DNA from: Nocardia huaxiensis
Lineage (GTDB): Bacteria > Actinomycetota > Actinomycetes > Mycobacteriales > Mycobacteriaceae
Direction of reading: 5' to 3'
NCBI RefSeq assembly: GCF_013744875.1
Contig: NZ_CP059399.1
Span: forward strand, 1,798,001 to 1,862,000
DNA: 64,000 nt
Under the pieces are notes generated by a model. The model saw only the letters and a list, made by a program, of their open reading frames with translations, was not told the DNA's origin and did not search any database. This document shows positions 16,231-25,388 of the stretch, in pieces; position 1 is the first letter of the stretch; every line of letters begins with the position of its first letter. The position numbers and the translations under genes are program-made.

Positions 16231-17580
16231 GTGGTTGCGGGTTGGTCGGTTTCGGCGGCGACGGGGGACACACGTCCGCTCAGCCCTTCGGAACGCTGGT
16301 TCTGGCTCATCGACAACATTTCGCCCTCGAATTGCAGTGGGCGGGTGCGCATTCACGGGCGGGTGACATTACGGCAGCTGGAGCGGGCGGCCGACGCGCT
16401 GCTCGCCGAGTACCCGCTGTTGCGGGCCTGTGTGCAGGACATGCACGGCAGCAATCCGATCGTCGCGCCGTCCGAGTATCCGGAGATGCCGGTATTCCGG
16501 TTGCCCGCCAGGGAATCCGGGGCGTGGCTGCGGGCGCTCAACTCCGAGATGGCCACCCCGTTCGAGGTCGGTGAGGGTCTGGCGCGCGTGGTGGATGTGG
16601 TGAGCCGCGAGGACACCTCGGGCGAATACCACGACATCATCCTGACGTTGTCGCACGTGATCGCGGACGGGCAGTCGCTCATGGCGGTGCTGCGCAAGTT
16701 CGTCGAGTACGCGGCGGCCGAGCCGGGCGAGGACATGCCCGCCGCGAAGCGGGCCCCGGCCCCGCCCGCGGACGATCTCATTCCGCAAGGCGCGCGCGGG
16801 TATTGGCGCTACGCGTACACCACACTGTCGGATCGCCTGGCCGCGTGGATGCAGAAGCCGCGCCGGCTCGGTGAGATGTCGGTGGTGCCGCTGGAGGAAC
16901 GCCGCACCAGGGTCGTGCACCGCGTCTTCGACGGCGCCCGTCTGCGGGCGCTGGCCGAGGACTGCCGGTCCGCCGAGGTGGCGGTGCCGGACGCGCTGGC
17001 CGGTGCGGTGGCGCTGGCCATCGGCGACACCGTGAATCCCGGTGCGGCCGGGGTGGCCGGGATCGGCGTGCCGGTCGACGTCCGGGAGGAACTGGAACCG
17101 GCTCCGGACGCCGATGAGATCGGGCTCTACACACCGGTTCTCGCGAGTTTCGTGAAGTTCGGCCCCGTCGAGTCGCTGTGGAAGGCGGCCCGGTCGGTGC
17201 GGCAGCAGCGGGAGCGCGGCGTGAAGCAGCGCCGCCATCTGGCCACCGCCTCCGGCATGCGGCACGGAACGCCGCGGACCATCGAAACCGCGCGCAAGGC
17301 GATCGAATCCGCGGATCGGCGGATGCCGTGGAATGTGGCGGTCACCGACCTCGGGCGAGTGGACTTCCCGGTGGCGGCCGGCTCCTGGCAGATCTCGGAT
17401 CTCACCTTCGGCGCGTCGAATTCGTGTGTGGGCGGGCTGACGGTGGCCGTGGTGACCGCGCACGACGAGATGGCGCTCGGCTTCTGTTACGTCGACGGCG
17501 TGCTGTCGGCGGCCGAGGCGGAGGCGTTCGCCGATCGCGTGCTGGCCCGGTTGCAGGAGCGCACGGCCACCTGGGGGTGA
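16231..17580 (+). CDS. HxxxD-type (PapA5/condensation-like) acyltransferase
   Basis: A 449-residue protein of the CoA-dependent acyltransferase/condensation fold. The catalytic motif is seen as SHVIADG (His-x3-Asp-Gly) near residue 145. N-terminal LSPSERWFWLIDNIS resembles mycobacterial PapA proteins, and a C-terminal NVAVTDLGRVDFPVAAGSW block closes the tunnel. PapA enzymes esterify polyketide or mycocerosyl chains to diols or sugars. The target here is unknown. GGAGAGG precedes GTG 16231. It converges on two ketosynthase-fold genes, with 30 bp between stops, and the three probably belong to one lipid pathway absent from the syntenic mycobacterial region. Confidence 0.8.
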   Translation: MVAGWSVSAATGDTRPLSPSERWFWLIDNISPSNCSGRVRIHGRVTLRQLERAADALLAEYPLLRACVQDMHGSNPIVAPSEYPEMPVFRLPARESGAWLRALNSEMATPFEVGEGLARVVDVVSREDTSGEYHDIILTLSHVIADGQSLMAVLRKFVEYAAAEPGEDMPAAKRAPAPPADDLIPQGARGYWRYAYTTLSDRLAAWMQKPRRLGEMSVVPLEERRTRVVHRVFDGARLRALAEDCRSAEVAVPDALAGAVALAIGDTVNPGAAGVAGIGVPVDVREELEPAPDADEIGLYTPVLASFVKFGPVESLWKAARSVRQQRERGVKQRRHLATASGMRHGTPRTIETARKAIESADRRMPWNVAVTDLGRVDFPVAAGSWQISDLTFGASNSCVGGLTVAVVTAHDEMALGFCYVDGVLSAAEAEAFADRVLARLQERTATWG

Positions 17581-17610
17581 TTCACCTGTCGCGCTGATTC
17601 CGGTTGCGGC

Positions 17611-18489
17611 TCAGCGCAATCGGTAGGCGATGGCGCTGGCCGACGGTCCGGCTCCGGCCGCCACGAACAGCGCCAGATCGGCCTGGTCGAGTCGCCCGTT
17701 GTCGCGGGCGGCGAGGTAGGCGGCGGGCAGCGCCGAGGTGTGGCCGTCGCCCTCGGTGTCGTCGGAGCACACCGAGTCGGCGGGCAGACCCAGTCGCGCG
17801 GCGAGCAGGTACGGGAAATCCGGCGTGGATCGATTGCACAGCAGGATGATTCGCGCCGGGTCCGCATCGGCCACGTCGAGGGCTTCGCTCGCGGCGGTCT
17901 CGGCGTGATGCAGCAGTTCGGCCACGGTCTCGGGGGAGCGGTCCACAATGACGCCGGCGCGCACCGTGATTCCATTGTCCGGTAGCCGGACGTTCCCGGT
18001 GCCGCGGCCGTCGGTGGCGCTCACGTGCAGTGCGCCGAATCCGGCCGGGCCACTCGTCTTCTCCAGCACCAGCGCCGCCCCGACCGGTTTGATCGGGAAT
18101 CCGGGTTGCGGCGCGGGCGATTTCGCCGGATGCGCGTCCCCGGACACGACGACCACCCGGTGCACGGTCGGCGCCTCCAGCAGCGCCTGGCTCACCTGGA
18201 CCGCGTTGAGCACGCCGGAGGCCCCGTTCATGAGGTCGAAGGCCAGGCAGGGCGGCGCGTCGCCGCGGGCAGTTCCGATGCCGGCCTGCTGCTGGATGAG
18301 TGCGGACATGGCGGGCTCCACCATGTTCCAGTCCCGGTAGACGCCGGTGTTGATGAGCGCGTCGATCTGATCCGGGGTGCTGCCCGCTTCGGCGACGGCT
18401 CGCCGGGTGGCGGCCGCCGCCTGCTCGATGGAACTGCCTCCGCCGGTTTCCACGGCGACGGCCGAAATGACGATTCCCATATGCCTCAC
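17611..18489 (-). CDS. KAS III-like (thiolase-fold) protein lacking the catalytic Cys
   Basis: A 292-residue thiolase-fold protein resembling FabH-type enzymes. In the nucleophile region the usual F-D-x4-C-x-G pattern reads FDLMNGASGV, with Ala90 in place of Cys. The HQAN-type His motif is replaced by ILLCNRSTPDF, and the usual GN-x-S-A block reads EGDGHTSALP. It therefore looks unable to do normal condensation and may be a partner subunit or a chain-length factor. Its GTG start has GGAG upstream. It lies 77 bp downstream of a ketosynthase with an intact triad. Confidence 0.7.
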   Translation of the reverse strand: MRHMGIVISAVAVETGGGSSIEQAAAATRRAVAEAGSTPDQIDALINTGVYRDWNMVEPAMSALIQQQAGIGTARGDAPPCLAFDLMNGASGVLNAVQVSQALLEAPTVHRVVVVSGDAHPAKSPAPQPGFPIKPVGAALVLEKTSGPAGFGALHVSATDGRGTGNVRLPDNGITVRAGVIVDRSPETVAELLHHAETAASEALDVADADPARIILLCNRSTPDFPYLLAARLGLPADSVCSDDTEGDGHTSALPAAYLAARDNGRLDQADLALFVAAGAGPSASAIAYRLR

Positions 18490-18566
18490 CCGCAGTTCTC
18501 CAGGGTCACGCTATCCGCTGTGCTTTCGGCGCGCCGGGCAATACCGGGAAATGCGAGGTCGGCGTG

Positions 18567-19736
18567 TCAGGCGGCGCCGAGTACGACGGCGGAATTGTTG
18601 CCGCCCATGCCGAGTGAGACCTTGATGGTGAGCCCGCCCTCGAAAGGCGTTGTGCCGTCGAGCAGATTCGGATGCGCCGGGGCGACGATGGGCGCGGAGG
18701 GAATCACGCCGCGTTCGTAGCCGAGTGCGGCCGCCGCGATCTCCACCCCGGCCGAGGCCGCCTGGCAGTGTCCCGCAAGCGGTTTGATGGCGTACAGGTG
18801 CGGTCGCCCGTCGAAAATGTGCTCGTGCACCGACAATTCGGCTTCGGTGCACTGGTCGGTGCCGGGGCCGTGGGTGTTGTAGTAGCGCACTTCGTCGGCG
18901 GTGACGCCGGAGAAGGTGAGCGCGCGGCGCACGCATTCCAGAATGCGTTCGTGGCCGGGATCCACCGAGATGACGTGGTGGGCGTCATTGGTCATGGCGC
19001 CGCCGAGGATTCCGGCATAAGGGTTTTCGGCGTCGCGGGAGACGACGAAGGCCACCGAGGCCTCGCCGAAGCTGAAGCCGCGGCTGCCCTCCTGGAAGGG
19101 CCGGGAGGCGTCGAGCGGGTCGGCGTCGACGACGGCCGCGCCCATCCGTTCGAAGTGGTCGATCTGTTCGGGCGCGCAGGACAGGTCGGTGGTCACACAG
19201 ACGACGTCGTCGGCGAAGCCGCTGTCCAGCCACATCTTGGCGGTGATGAGGGCGGCATTGCCGGAGCTGCACGCGGAGGTGACGTTCATGGCGGGGCCGT
19301 GGAAGCCGTTCTCCTGCATGATCATCGAGATCGGGGTGGAGGGCAGCAGCGGCAGGTAGTCGCGGGTGCGGCGGGTCCAGCGTCCGGTGCGGTGCCAGTC
19401 GCCCCAGTCGTAGGCGTCGCCGAGCACGATGGCGTGGATGAGGCCGACGGTGCGGCCGGGCTGCCAGCCGCGGTCGCGGGCGTCGGCGACGGCTTCGCGG
19501 GTGGCCGAGAGCAGGGCGCGCAGGAATTTGCTTCCGGTCAGGTCGGGGTCGCCGCCCTCGGGAATCAGTGCGGCCCACCAGTCCTGGTCCTGATCGGGGC
19601 CGTAGCCGGAATGTAGCCTGGCCGCGGGCTTGCCGCTGAGCAGCCCGTTCCAGAGTGCCTCCCGACCCCAGCCGTACCCGGTGACGGCGCCGATGCCGGT
19701 GATCACCGCTCTATTGCGAATTGCGTTTTGCGACAT
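18567..19736 (-). CDS. Beta-ketoacyl synthase (KAS II-like), catalytically complete
   Basis: A 389-residue ketosynthase. The nucleophile Cys156 sits in NVTSACSSGNAALI, His289 in NTHGPGTDQCTE, and Lys318/His323 in IKPLAGHCQAASAGVE. A terminal LGMGGNNSAVVLG closes the fold. This gives the Cys-His-His set of condensing enzymes that extend an acyl chain with a malonyl unit on ACP. No ACP or acyltransferase domain is attached. The ATG at 19736 is preceded by GGAG. It heads a two-gene minus-strand unit with the Cys-less partner. Confidence 0.85.
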   Translation of the reverse strand: MSQNAIRNRAVITGIGAVTGYGWGREALWNGLLSGKPAARLHSGYGPDQDQDWWAALIPEGGDPDLTGSKFLRALLSATREAVADARDRGWQPGRTVGLIHAIVLGDAYDWGDWHRTGRWTRRTRDYLPLLPSTPISMIMQENGFHGPAMNVTSACSSGNAALITAKMWLDSGFADDVVCVTTDLSCAPEQIDHFERMGAAVVDADPLDASRPFQEGSRGFSFGEASVAFVVSRDAENPYAGILGGAMTNDAHHVISVDPGHERILECVRRALTFSGVTADEVRYYNTHGPGTDQCTEAELSVHEHIFDGRPHLYAIKPLAGHCQAASAGVEIAAAALGYERGVIPSAPIVAPAHPNLLDGTTPFEGGLTIKVSLGMGGNNSAVVLGAA

Positions 19737-19883
19737 CGTTCTCCAAGAACAGCTGGCCGTACTGGACGGTCTAAGAAGTCATTGTGAACGATCATAGGAA
19801 CGACCTCGCCGGGTCGCAGCGCACGCGGCGGATCAATGCTGCCGGAAATTCGCGCTGCGACCCTCGCAACGGGGACTCGCAGC

Positions 19884-20618
19884 TCAGCTGCGACGTGCGA
19901 AACGACCCGGATCGGCCTGGTCGCGCGGCTTCACGATGATGGTGTCGAGATTGACGTGCGGCGGCCGCGACGCCACGAAACCGATGATCTCCGCGATGTC
20001 CTGGGCCACCAGCGGATCGATCCCGTCGTACACCTTCGCGGCGCGCTCGGCATCACCGTCGAAACGCACCAGCGAGAACTCGGTTTCGACCGCGCCCGGC
20101 GCGATCTCGGTGAGCCGCACCGGTTTACCGAGCAGCTCCCCGCGCAGCGTGCGGTGCAGGACGGCCTGCGCGTGCTTGGCCGAGGTGTAGCCGGAACCAT
20201 TGTCGTAGGCGTGGAAGGCGGCCACCGAGGTGACGGTGACGATCAGCCCGTCCCCGGAGTCGATCAGCTTGGGCAGCAGCTCCTTGGTGACCCGCAGCGT
20301 GCCGAGCACATTGGTCTCCCACATCCACCGCCAGTCGTCCAGGTCGGCCTCGGCCACGGTCGCCAATCCCTTTGCTCCACCCGCATTGTTGACCAGCACA
20401 TCCACCCGCGGCACCGCCGCGGTGAACGCCCGCACCGACTCCTCGTCGGTCACGTCCAGCGGCAGCGCCGTCCCGCCGATCTCCGCCGCCAGCTTCTCCA
20501 GCCGCTCGACCCGCCGCGCCCCGACGTACACGTGATACCCCTGCTTGGCCAGTTCCCGGGCAGTGGCCTCCCCGATTCCCGAACTGGCTCCGGTCACGAC
20601 AGCGGTACGTGTGCTCAT
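19884..20618 (-). CDS. Short-chain dehydrogenase/reductase (Rv0484c-like)
   Basis: A 244-residue classical SDR. The N-terminal cofactor motif is TGASSGIG, the NNAGG motif follows, and the catalytic Tyr-x3-Lys is in SGYTSAKHAQ. The C-terminal part ends IIVKPRDQ. It probably uses NADP(H), given ARRVER after beta2, and the substrate is unknown. The ATG at 20618 starts the canonical MSTRTAVVTG; a longer frame upstream lies antisense to the hydrolase. The divergent promoter region with the hydrolase at 20667 is 48 bp. Confidence 0.9.
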   Translation of the reverse strand: MSTRTAVVTGASSGIGEATARELAKQGYHVYVGARRVERLEKLAAEIGGTALPLDVTDEESVRAFTAAVPRVDVLVNNAGGAKGLATVAEADLDDWRWMWETNVLGTLRVTKELLPKLIDSGDGLIVTVTSVAAFHAYDNGSGYTSAKHAQAVLHRTLRGELLGKPVRLTEIAPGAVETEFSLVRFDGDAERAAKVYDGIDPLVAQDIAEIIGFVASRPPHVNLDTIIVKPRDQADPGRFARRS

Positions 20619-20666
20619 GTCCCAGAGCCTAGAACGTGTGAAACGCTGCCCATTAGCCTGGCGGCT

Positions 20667-21491
20667 ATGGCTATTCGTGAGGTTGTCAGTGCGGATGGGA
20701 CCGGCATCGTCTACCGGGTCAGTGGCCCGGAGGGGGCGCGACCGTTGGTTTTGCTGCACGGGTGGGCCGGAAACCTGCGCAACTGGGGTCGGGCCGAGGA
20801 GTTGCTGGCCGAAAAATTCCGGGTGATCGCTGTGGATCTGCGCGGGCACGGCTACTCGGGTGCGCCCGAGACCGGGTATGACGATCCGAAGAACTGGGCC
20901 GCCGATGTGGCCGCCGTGCTGGCGGGAGAGGACATCACCTCCGGCGCGGTACTGCTGGGCTGGTCCTACGGCGGCATCGTGCAGACCGACTACATCGCCA
21001 CCTACGGCAGCGCGGCCGTGTCGGGCCTCGTTTACACCGGATCTCTGGCGGGCATCGGTCCCGGCGTCCCGGGTGCGGGCACCGGGCCGGCCATGCAGAA
21101 GGCCATCCCGGATGTGTTCGAGGAGAGCGCGGGCAAGGCCATGCGCGGGTTCGGCGCCTTCGGCAATGCCAATACCGGTCCCGGCCGTGACAAGGGCGGT
21201 GACGCGCAGCGGCTGTTCGGCGGCAGCATCGGCACGCTGCCGCGGGTGCGCAAGGCGCTGTTCTACCGGACCGTCGACAACACCGAGACGCTGCGGGCCC
21301 TGGATATCCCGGTTTTCGTGATGCACGGCACCGAGGACCCGGTGGTGCCGGTCGAGAACGGCCGCTACATCGCCGAGACCGTGCCGAATGCGCGCACCTC
21401 GTACTGGGAGGGCTCGCTGCACGGGCTGTTCATCGAGGATCCGGAGCGCTTCGTCGCCGAGGTCGTGGACTTCGCCGAAAACCTCGGCTGA
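20667..21491 (+). CDS. Alpha/beta hydrolase
   Basis: A 274-residue alpha/beta hydrolase of the non-haem peroxidase/esterase type. It has LVLLHGWAGN, the nucleophile elbow LGWSYGG and a likely catalytic Asp in VMHGTEDPVVP. The terminal His is in EGSLHGLFIEDP. Ser-Asp-His is therefore complete. The ATG at 20667 lacks a ribosome site and may be leaderless. It occupies the place of Rv0485 between the SDR and mshA in M. tuberculosis and is not a homologue of that ROK regulator. Confidence 0.85.
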   Translation: MAIREVVSADGTGIVYRVSGPEGARPLVLLHGWAGNLRNWGRAEELLAEKFRVIAVDLRGHGYSGAPETGYDDPKNWAADVAAVLAGEDITSGAVLLGWSYGGIVQTDYIATYGSAAVSGLVYTGSLAGIGPGVPGAGTGPAMQKAIPDVFEESAGKAMRGFGAFGNANTGPGRDKGGDAQRLFGGSIGTLPRVRKALFYRTVDNTETLRALDIPVFVMHGTEDPVVPVENGRYIAETVPNARTSYWEGSLHGLFIEDPERFVAEVVDFAENLG

Positions 21492-21497
21492 ACCGGG

Positions 21498-21519
21498 CGG
21501 GCGGTTCGGGAACCGCCCG
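21498..21519 (+). terminator. Hairpin after the hydrolase
   Basis: CGGGCGGTT / AACCGCCCG form a perfect 9-bp stem with a 4-base loop; TATTCCCGTTC follows, so it is a weak terminator. Confidence 0.4.
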
Positions 21520-21607
21520 TATTCCCGTTCGAATCATGTTGTGACCAAGCCCACTTGGTGGGGGAACTCATGATGGTCAGGTACCACCGCGCGTGCACAC
21601 TGGACTG

Positions 21608-22960
21608 GTGGTGAGTCAACGCAGCGACCTACGGCCCGATCGGATTGCCGTGTTGTCGGTGCATACCTCCCCCCTGGCGCAACCGGGCACCGGCGACGCC
21701 GGTGGCATGAACGTCTACGTGCTGCAGACGGCCATCGAGCTGGCGCGGCGCGGCACCCAGGTGGAGATCTTCACCCGCGCCACCTCCTCCGCCGACGAAC
21801 CCGTCGTGGAAGCCGCGCCCGGCGTGCTGGTGCGGCACGTGGTGGCCGGACCGTTCGAGGGTCTCGACAAGACCGATCTGCCCACCCAGCTGTGCCCGTT
21901 CGCGGCCGAGGTGCTGCGCACCGAGGCCCGCCATCCGGTCGGGCACTACGACCTCATCCACTCGCACTACTGGCTGTCCGGACAGGTCGGCTGGCTGGCG
22001 CGGGATCGCTGGCGGGTGCCCATGGTGCACACCGCGCACACCCTCGCCGCGGTGAAGAACGCGCACCTGGCCGAGGGTGACACCCCGGAACCGGCCGCCC
22101 GTGAGATCGGCGAGAAGCAGATCGTCGCCGAGGCGGATCGCCTCATCGCCAATACCGGCGAGGAGGCTCGCGAACTCGTGCAGCTGTACGGCGCGGACCC
22201 CGATCACATCGATGTGGTGCTGCCCGGCGCGGACCTGACCCGCTACCGGCCCGGCGACCGCACCGCCGCCCGGCTCGAACTCGGCCTGCCGCTGGATGAG
22301 CGCATTGTCGCCTTCGTCGGCCGCATCCAGCCGCTCAAGGCCCCCGATGTGCTGGTGCGCGCCGCCGCCGAGGTGCTCGCCGAGGAGCCGGACAAGCCGC
22401 TGCGCGTGCTCATCGTCGGCGGACCCTCCGGCTCCGGGCTCGAAAGGCCCGACGCCCTCATCGAATTGGCGGCCGAACTCGGCATCGCCGACCGCGTCAC
22501 CTTCCTGCCGCCGCAGCCGCCGCACAAACTCGTGCAGGTGTACCGCGCCGCCGACCTGGTGGCGGTGCCCAGCTACAACGAATCCTTCGGACTGGTCGCC
22601 ATCGAGGCGCAGGCCAGCGGCACGCCGGTGCTGGCCGCCGATGTGGGCGGGCTGGGAACGGCTGTGCGCGACGGGGTTTCGGGCCTGCTGGTGCCCGGCC
22701 ACCGCACCCCCGACTGGGCTGCCGCGCTGCGCTCGCTCATCGACAATCCGGCGCTGCTGCGCGAAATGGGCACGGCCGCCGTCGAACACGCCTCGAACTT
22801 CTCCTGGGCGCACACCGCCGACGGCATGCTGGACAGTTACGCCGCCGCCCTGGCCGGGTTCCGTGGCGCCCGCACCCGGCGGAGTAGCGTGCTCACCGAC
22901 AGCAATCAGGCCAGATCGCGCGCGCTCTGGCGGCGCCGGATGGGAGTGGCACGACTGTGA
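21608..22960 (+). CDS. mshA: D-inositol-3-phosphate glycosyltransferase (mycothiol)
   Basis: A GT4-family enzyme of about 450 residues. It transfers GlcNAc from UDP-GlcNAc to 1L-myo-inositol-1-phosphate, the first step of mycothiol synthesis. Recognisable blocks are [66 protein letters not shown], and the EX7E region [20 protein letters not shown]. The start is uncertain. GTG 21608/21611 fits a CACACT -10 box at 21596-21601 with a leaderless message, while GTG 21593 is also in frame. It is coupled to the next gene by a GTGA overlap. Confidence 0.94.
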   Translation: MVSQRSDLRPDRIAVLSVHTSPLAQPGTGDAGGMNVYVLQTAIELARRGTQVEIFTRATSSADEPVVEAAPGVLVRHVVAGPFEGLDKTDLPTQLCPFAAEVLRTEARHPVGHYDLIHSHYWLSGQVGWLARDRWRVPMVHTAHTLAAVKNAHLAEGDTPEPAAREIGEKQIVAEADRLIANTGEEARELVQLYGADPDHIDVVLPGADLTRYRPGDRTAARLELGLPLDERIVAFVGRIQPLKAPDVLVRAAAEVLAEEPDKPLRVLIVGGPSGSGLERPDALIELAAELGIADRVTFLPPQPPHKLVQVYRAADLVAVPSYNESFGLVAIEAQASGTPVLAADVGGLGTAVRDGVSGLLVPGHRTPDWAAALRSLIDNPALLREMGTAAVEHASNFSWAHTADGMLDSYAAALAGFRGARTRRSSVLTDSNQARSRALWRRRMGVARL

Positions 22961-23493
22961 GTAACCCGGATATGCCCACGTCGACCATGAACGAAACGGC
23001 TCTGGCCACGGCCGAATTGATCGATGCGACGCTGCGCGACCGCGAGATCGAATACAGCCGTGAGCGTCCCGACATGTTCGTGGTGGTGCTGCCGGGCGAG
23101 CGCAAGCTCAAGACGAATGTCATCGTCACGGTCGGCAATCACGGCGTGCGCATGGAATCGTTCGTGTGCCGCAAGCCGGACGAGAACTTCGAGGGCGTCT
23201 ACAAATTCATGCTGCGCCGCAATCGCCGGCTGTACGGCGTGGCCTACACCCTCGACAATCTCGGCGACATCTACCTTGTCGGCCGCATGGCCGCGCACTG
23301 CGTCACCCCGGACGAACTCGATCGCTGGTTCGGGCAGATCCTCGAGGCCGTGGACGCCGATTTCAATGTGCTGCTGGAAACCGGATTCGCCGAATCCATT
23401 CGGAAGGAATGGAAATGGCGGGTCTCACGCGGAGAGTCGCTGAAGAATCTGCGCGCGTTCGAACACCTCGTAGACTCCGCAGATCAGCCCTGA
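22957..23493 (+). CDS. YbjN-domain protein (Rv0487-like)
   Basis: A 178-residue protein of the YbjN family, which has a fold like type III secretion chaperones. Visible are [40 protein letters not shown] and [20 protein letters not shown]. Function is not established. The GTG start overlaps the mshA stop by four bases (GTGA), so it is translationally coupled to mycothiol synthesis as in mycobacteria. The C terminus lies 7 bp before the ROK gene. Confidence 0.88.
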   Translation: MSNPDMPTSTMNETALATAELIDATLRDREIEYSRERPDMFVVVLPGERKLKTNVIVTVGNHGVRMESFVCRKPDENFEGVYKFMLRRNRRLYGVAYTLDNLGDIYLVGRMAAHCVTPDELDRWFGQILEAVDADFNVLLETGFAESIRKEWKWRVSRGESLKNLRAFEHLVDSADQP

Positions 23494-23500
23494 GCCCGGC

Positions 23501-24382
23501 ATGACCGTGCTGGCACTGGATATCGGCGCGACCAAATTCGCTGCCGGAACCGTGGATTCGAATGGCGTCGTCACGAATGTGCGCCGCATCGCCGCCCCGC
23601 GCACGGGGGTGTGGGACGCCTGCCGCGAACTAATGCTGACCGTCGCGGACGGGGCCGAGGTGACCGCGGTCGGCATCGGCTCGGCGGGGCCGGTGGACGT
23701 GCGCACCGGGACGACGGGGCCGATCAATATCCCCGAATGGGCGCACGGGTTCGAACTCGTGGACGCGGTGGGAAAACTGTTCCCGCAGGCCGATATTCGC
23801 TTCGCCATCGACGGCGTCTGCCTGGCTCTGGCCGAACAGCGCTGGGGTGCGGCGCGCGGCATCCCGAGCGTGCTGGCCATGACGGTGTCCTCCGGCATCG
23901 GCGGCGGCATCATCTCCGAGGGCCGAGTCGTGGTGGGCCGCACCGGAAATGCCGGGCACATCGGCCACATCATCGTCCCCGGCAATGAAGAACCCTGTGC
24001 CTGTGGCGGTTCCGGCTGTGTGGAGGCGGTGGCCAGCGGTCCGTCCTCGGTGCGCTGGGCGCGCCGGCAGGGCTGGACCGGTGACACCGGCGTGGAACTC
24101 GCCGCGGCCGCGCAGGCGGGCGACGAGATCGCGGTGGCCGCCCTGCACCGGGCCGGTACCGCGCTCGGCCATGCCATAGCGTCTGCGGCGGCACTGCTCG
24201 ACACCCATTTCGTGGTGATCGGCGGCGGCTTCGCGCAATCCGGTGAACCGCTGTGGCAGCCGTTGCGTGAGACGGTCGCCCGGCACGCCCGCCTCGCCTT
24301 CCTGCGCGAGCTCCGCGTGCTGCCCTCGGAACTGACTGATCAGGCCACCATCATGGGCGCGGGCCTGCTCGTGGGAGGATGA
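23501..24382 (+). CDS. ROK-family sugar kinase-like protein
   Basis: A 293-residue ROK protein without a DNA-binding domain. The phosphate-1 motif [16 protein letters not shown] starts the fold. The zinc-site motif [20 protein letters not shown] carries the Cys triad. Before it is GNAGHIGH, where the usual Glu of G-E-x-G-H is His, which could alter sugar contacts. ROK members phosphorylate glucose, N-acetylmannosamine or similar sugars. It is in line with the mshA unit and 4 bp from gpmA, so it probably shares their transcript; a role in sugar supply is inference. Confidence 0.82.
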   Translation: MTVLALDIGATKFAAGTVDSNGVVTNVRRIAAPRTGVWDACRELMLTVADGAEVTAVGIGSAGPVDVRTGTTGPINIPEWAHGFELVDAVGKLFPQADIRFAIDGVCLALAEQRWGAARGIPSVLAMTVSSGIGGGIISEGRVVVGRTGNAGHIGHIIVPGNEEPCACGGSGCVEAVASGPSSVRWARRQGWTGDTGVELAAAAQAGDEIAVAALHRAGTALGHAIASAAALLDTHFVVIGGGFAQSGEPLWQPLRETVARHARLAFLRELRVLPSELTDQATIMGAGLLVGG

Positions 24383-24386
24383 CCCC

Positions 24387-25124
24387 ATGACGTACACCCT
24401 CGTTTTGCTCCGCCACGGTGAGAGCGAATGGAATGCCCTCAACCTGTTCACCGGCTGGGTGGACGTGCGACTGACCGACAAGGGTGTCGCCGAAGGCAAG
24501 CGTGCCGGTGAATTGCTGGCCGAGCAGGGCATTCTGCCGGATATCGTCTACACCTCGCTGCTGCGCCGGGCGATCTCCACCGCGAACAATGCCCTCGATG
24601 CCTGCGACCGGCACTGGATTCCGGTCGTGCGGGACTGGCGTCTGAACGAGCGCCACTACGGTGCGCTGCAGGGCAAGAACAAGGCGGAGATCAAGGACGA
24701 GTACGGCGACGAGCAGTTCATGCTGTGGCGCCGCAGCTACGACACCCCGCCGCCGCCGATCGCCGACGGCGACGAGTACAGCCAGGAGGGCGACCCGCGC
24801 TACGCCGGCATCGACGTGCCGAAGACGGAGTGCCTCAAGGACGTCGTGGCCCGCATGGTGCCGTACTGGGAGGACACCATCTCCCAGGACGTTCGCGCTG
24901 GTAAGACCGTTCTCGTTGCCGCGCACGGCAATTCGCTGCGGGCGCTGGTGAAGCACCTGGAGAACATCTCCGACGAGGACATCGCCGGGCTGAACATCCC
25001 CACCGGCATTCCGCTGAAGTACGAGCTGGACGAGAACCTGCGTCCGCTCGGCCCGGGCGTGTACCTGGACCCGGAGGCCGCGGCCGCCGGCGCCGCCGCC
25101 GTCGCGAATCAGGGCGGCAAGTAA
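24387..25124 (+). CDS. gpmA: 2,3-bisphosphoglycerate-dependent phosphoglycerate mutase
   Basis: A 245-residue cofactor-dependent mutase that interconverts 3- and 2-phosphoglycerate in glycolysis. The phosphohistidine motif [20 protein letters not shown] is at the N terminus, [16 protein letters not shown] follows, and the second catalytic His is in [16 protein letters not shown]. It has typical length and position (Rv0489) with an alanine-rich C-terminal tail. It ends at a strong terminator, after which the conserved order with senX3 is broken by an 11.7-kb insertion. Confidence 0.96.
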   Translation: MTYTLVLLRHGESEWNALNLFTGWVDVRLTDKGVAEGKRAGELLAEQGILPDIVYTSLLRRAISTANNALDACDRHWIPVVRDWRLNERHYGALQGKNKAEIKDEYGDEQFMLWRRSYDTPPPPIADGDEYSQEGDPRYAGIDVPKTECLKDVVARMVPYWEDTISQDVRAGKTVLVAAHGNSLRALVKHLENISDEDIAGLNIPTGIPLKYELDENLRPLGPGVYLDPEAAAAGAAAVANQGGK

Positions 25125-25135
25125 CTCGTAACACC

Positions 25136-25176
25136 AAACGCGCTGTGGCCGAATTATTCGGCTACAGCGCGTTTTT
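25136..25176 (+). terminator. Intrinsic terminator of the mshA-gpmA unit
   Basis: Arms AAACGCGCTGTGGCCGAA and TTCGGCTACAGCGCGTTT pair over 18 positions with one G-T wobble and a TTA loop; the T-run continues to 25176. Confidence 0.85.
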
Positions 25177-25321
25177 CGTATTCCTGAGAGATTTGCCTGT
25201 CATTATGAAATGACAATGGCTGTGATCTGCATCTCACTACGGTTCCGTAAGGTATTTCTGCGCAATCCTATTCGAATTTGCCGAACAATTGCCCCTTAAA
25301 AGCAGTATCTGTAACCGGGGT

Positions 25322-25349
25322 TTGCAACTTACTGCGGAGTAGATATGCT
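25322..25349 (+). promoter_or_regulatory. Promoter of the first CocE/NonD gene
   Basis: TTGCAA at 25322-25327 and TATGCT at 25344-25349 are spaced by 16 bp, 40 bp before the ATG, in an unusually AT-rich stretch (25181-25350). Confidence 0.45.
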
Positions 25350-25388
25350 CTGGACGTTCGACCATTTTCGAGAGGTGGATCACGTTCG

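Noticed and set aside
19836..20666. Upstream extension of the alpha/beta hydrolase
   Set aside because: It covers the SDR gene on the other strand and has no domain signature.
20619..21422. Upstream extension of the SDR gene
   Set aside because: It is antisense to a hydrolase with a complete catalytic set; the SDR motif begins ten residues after ATG 20618.
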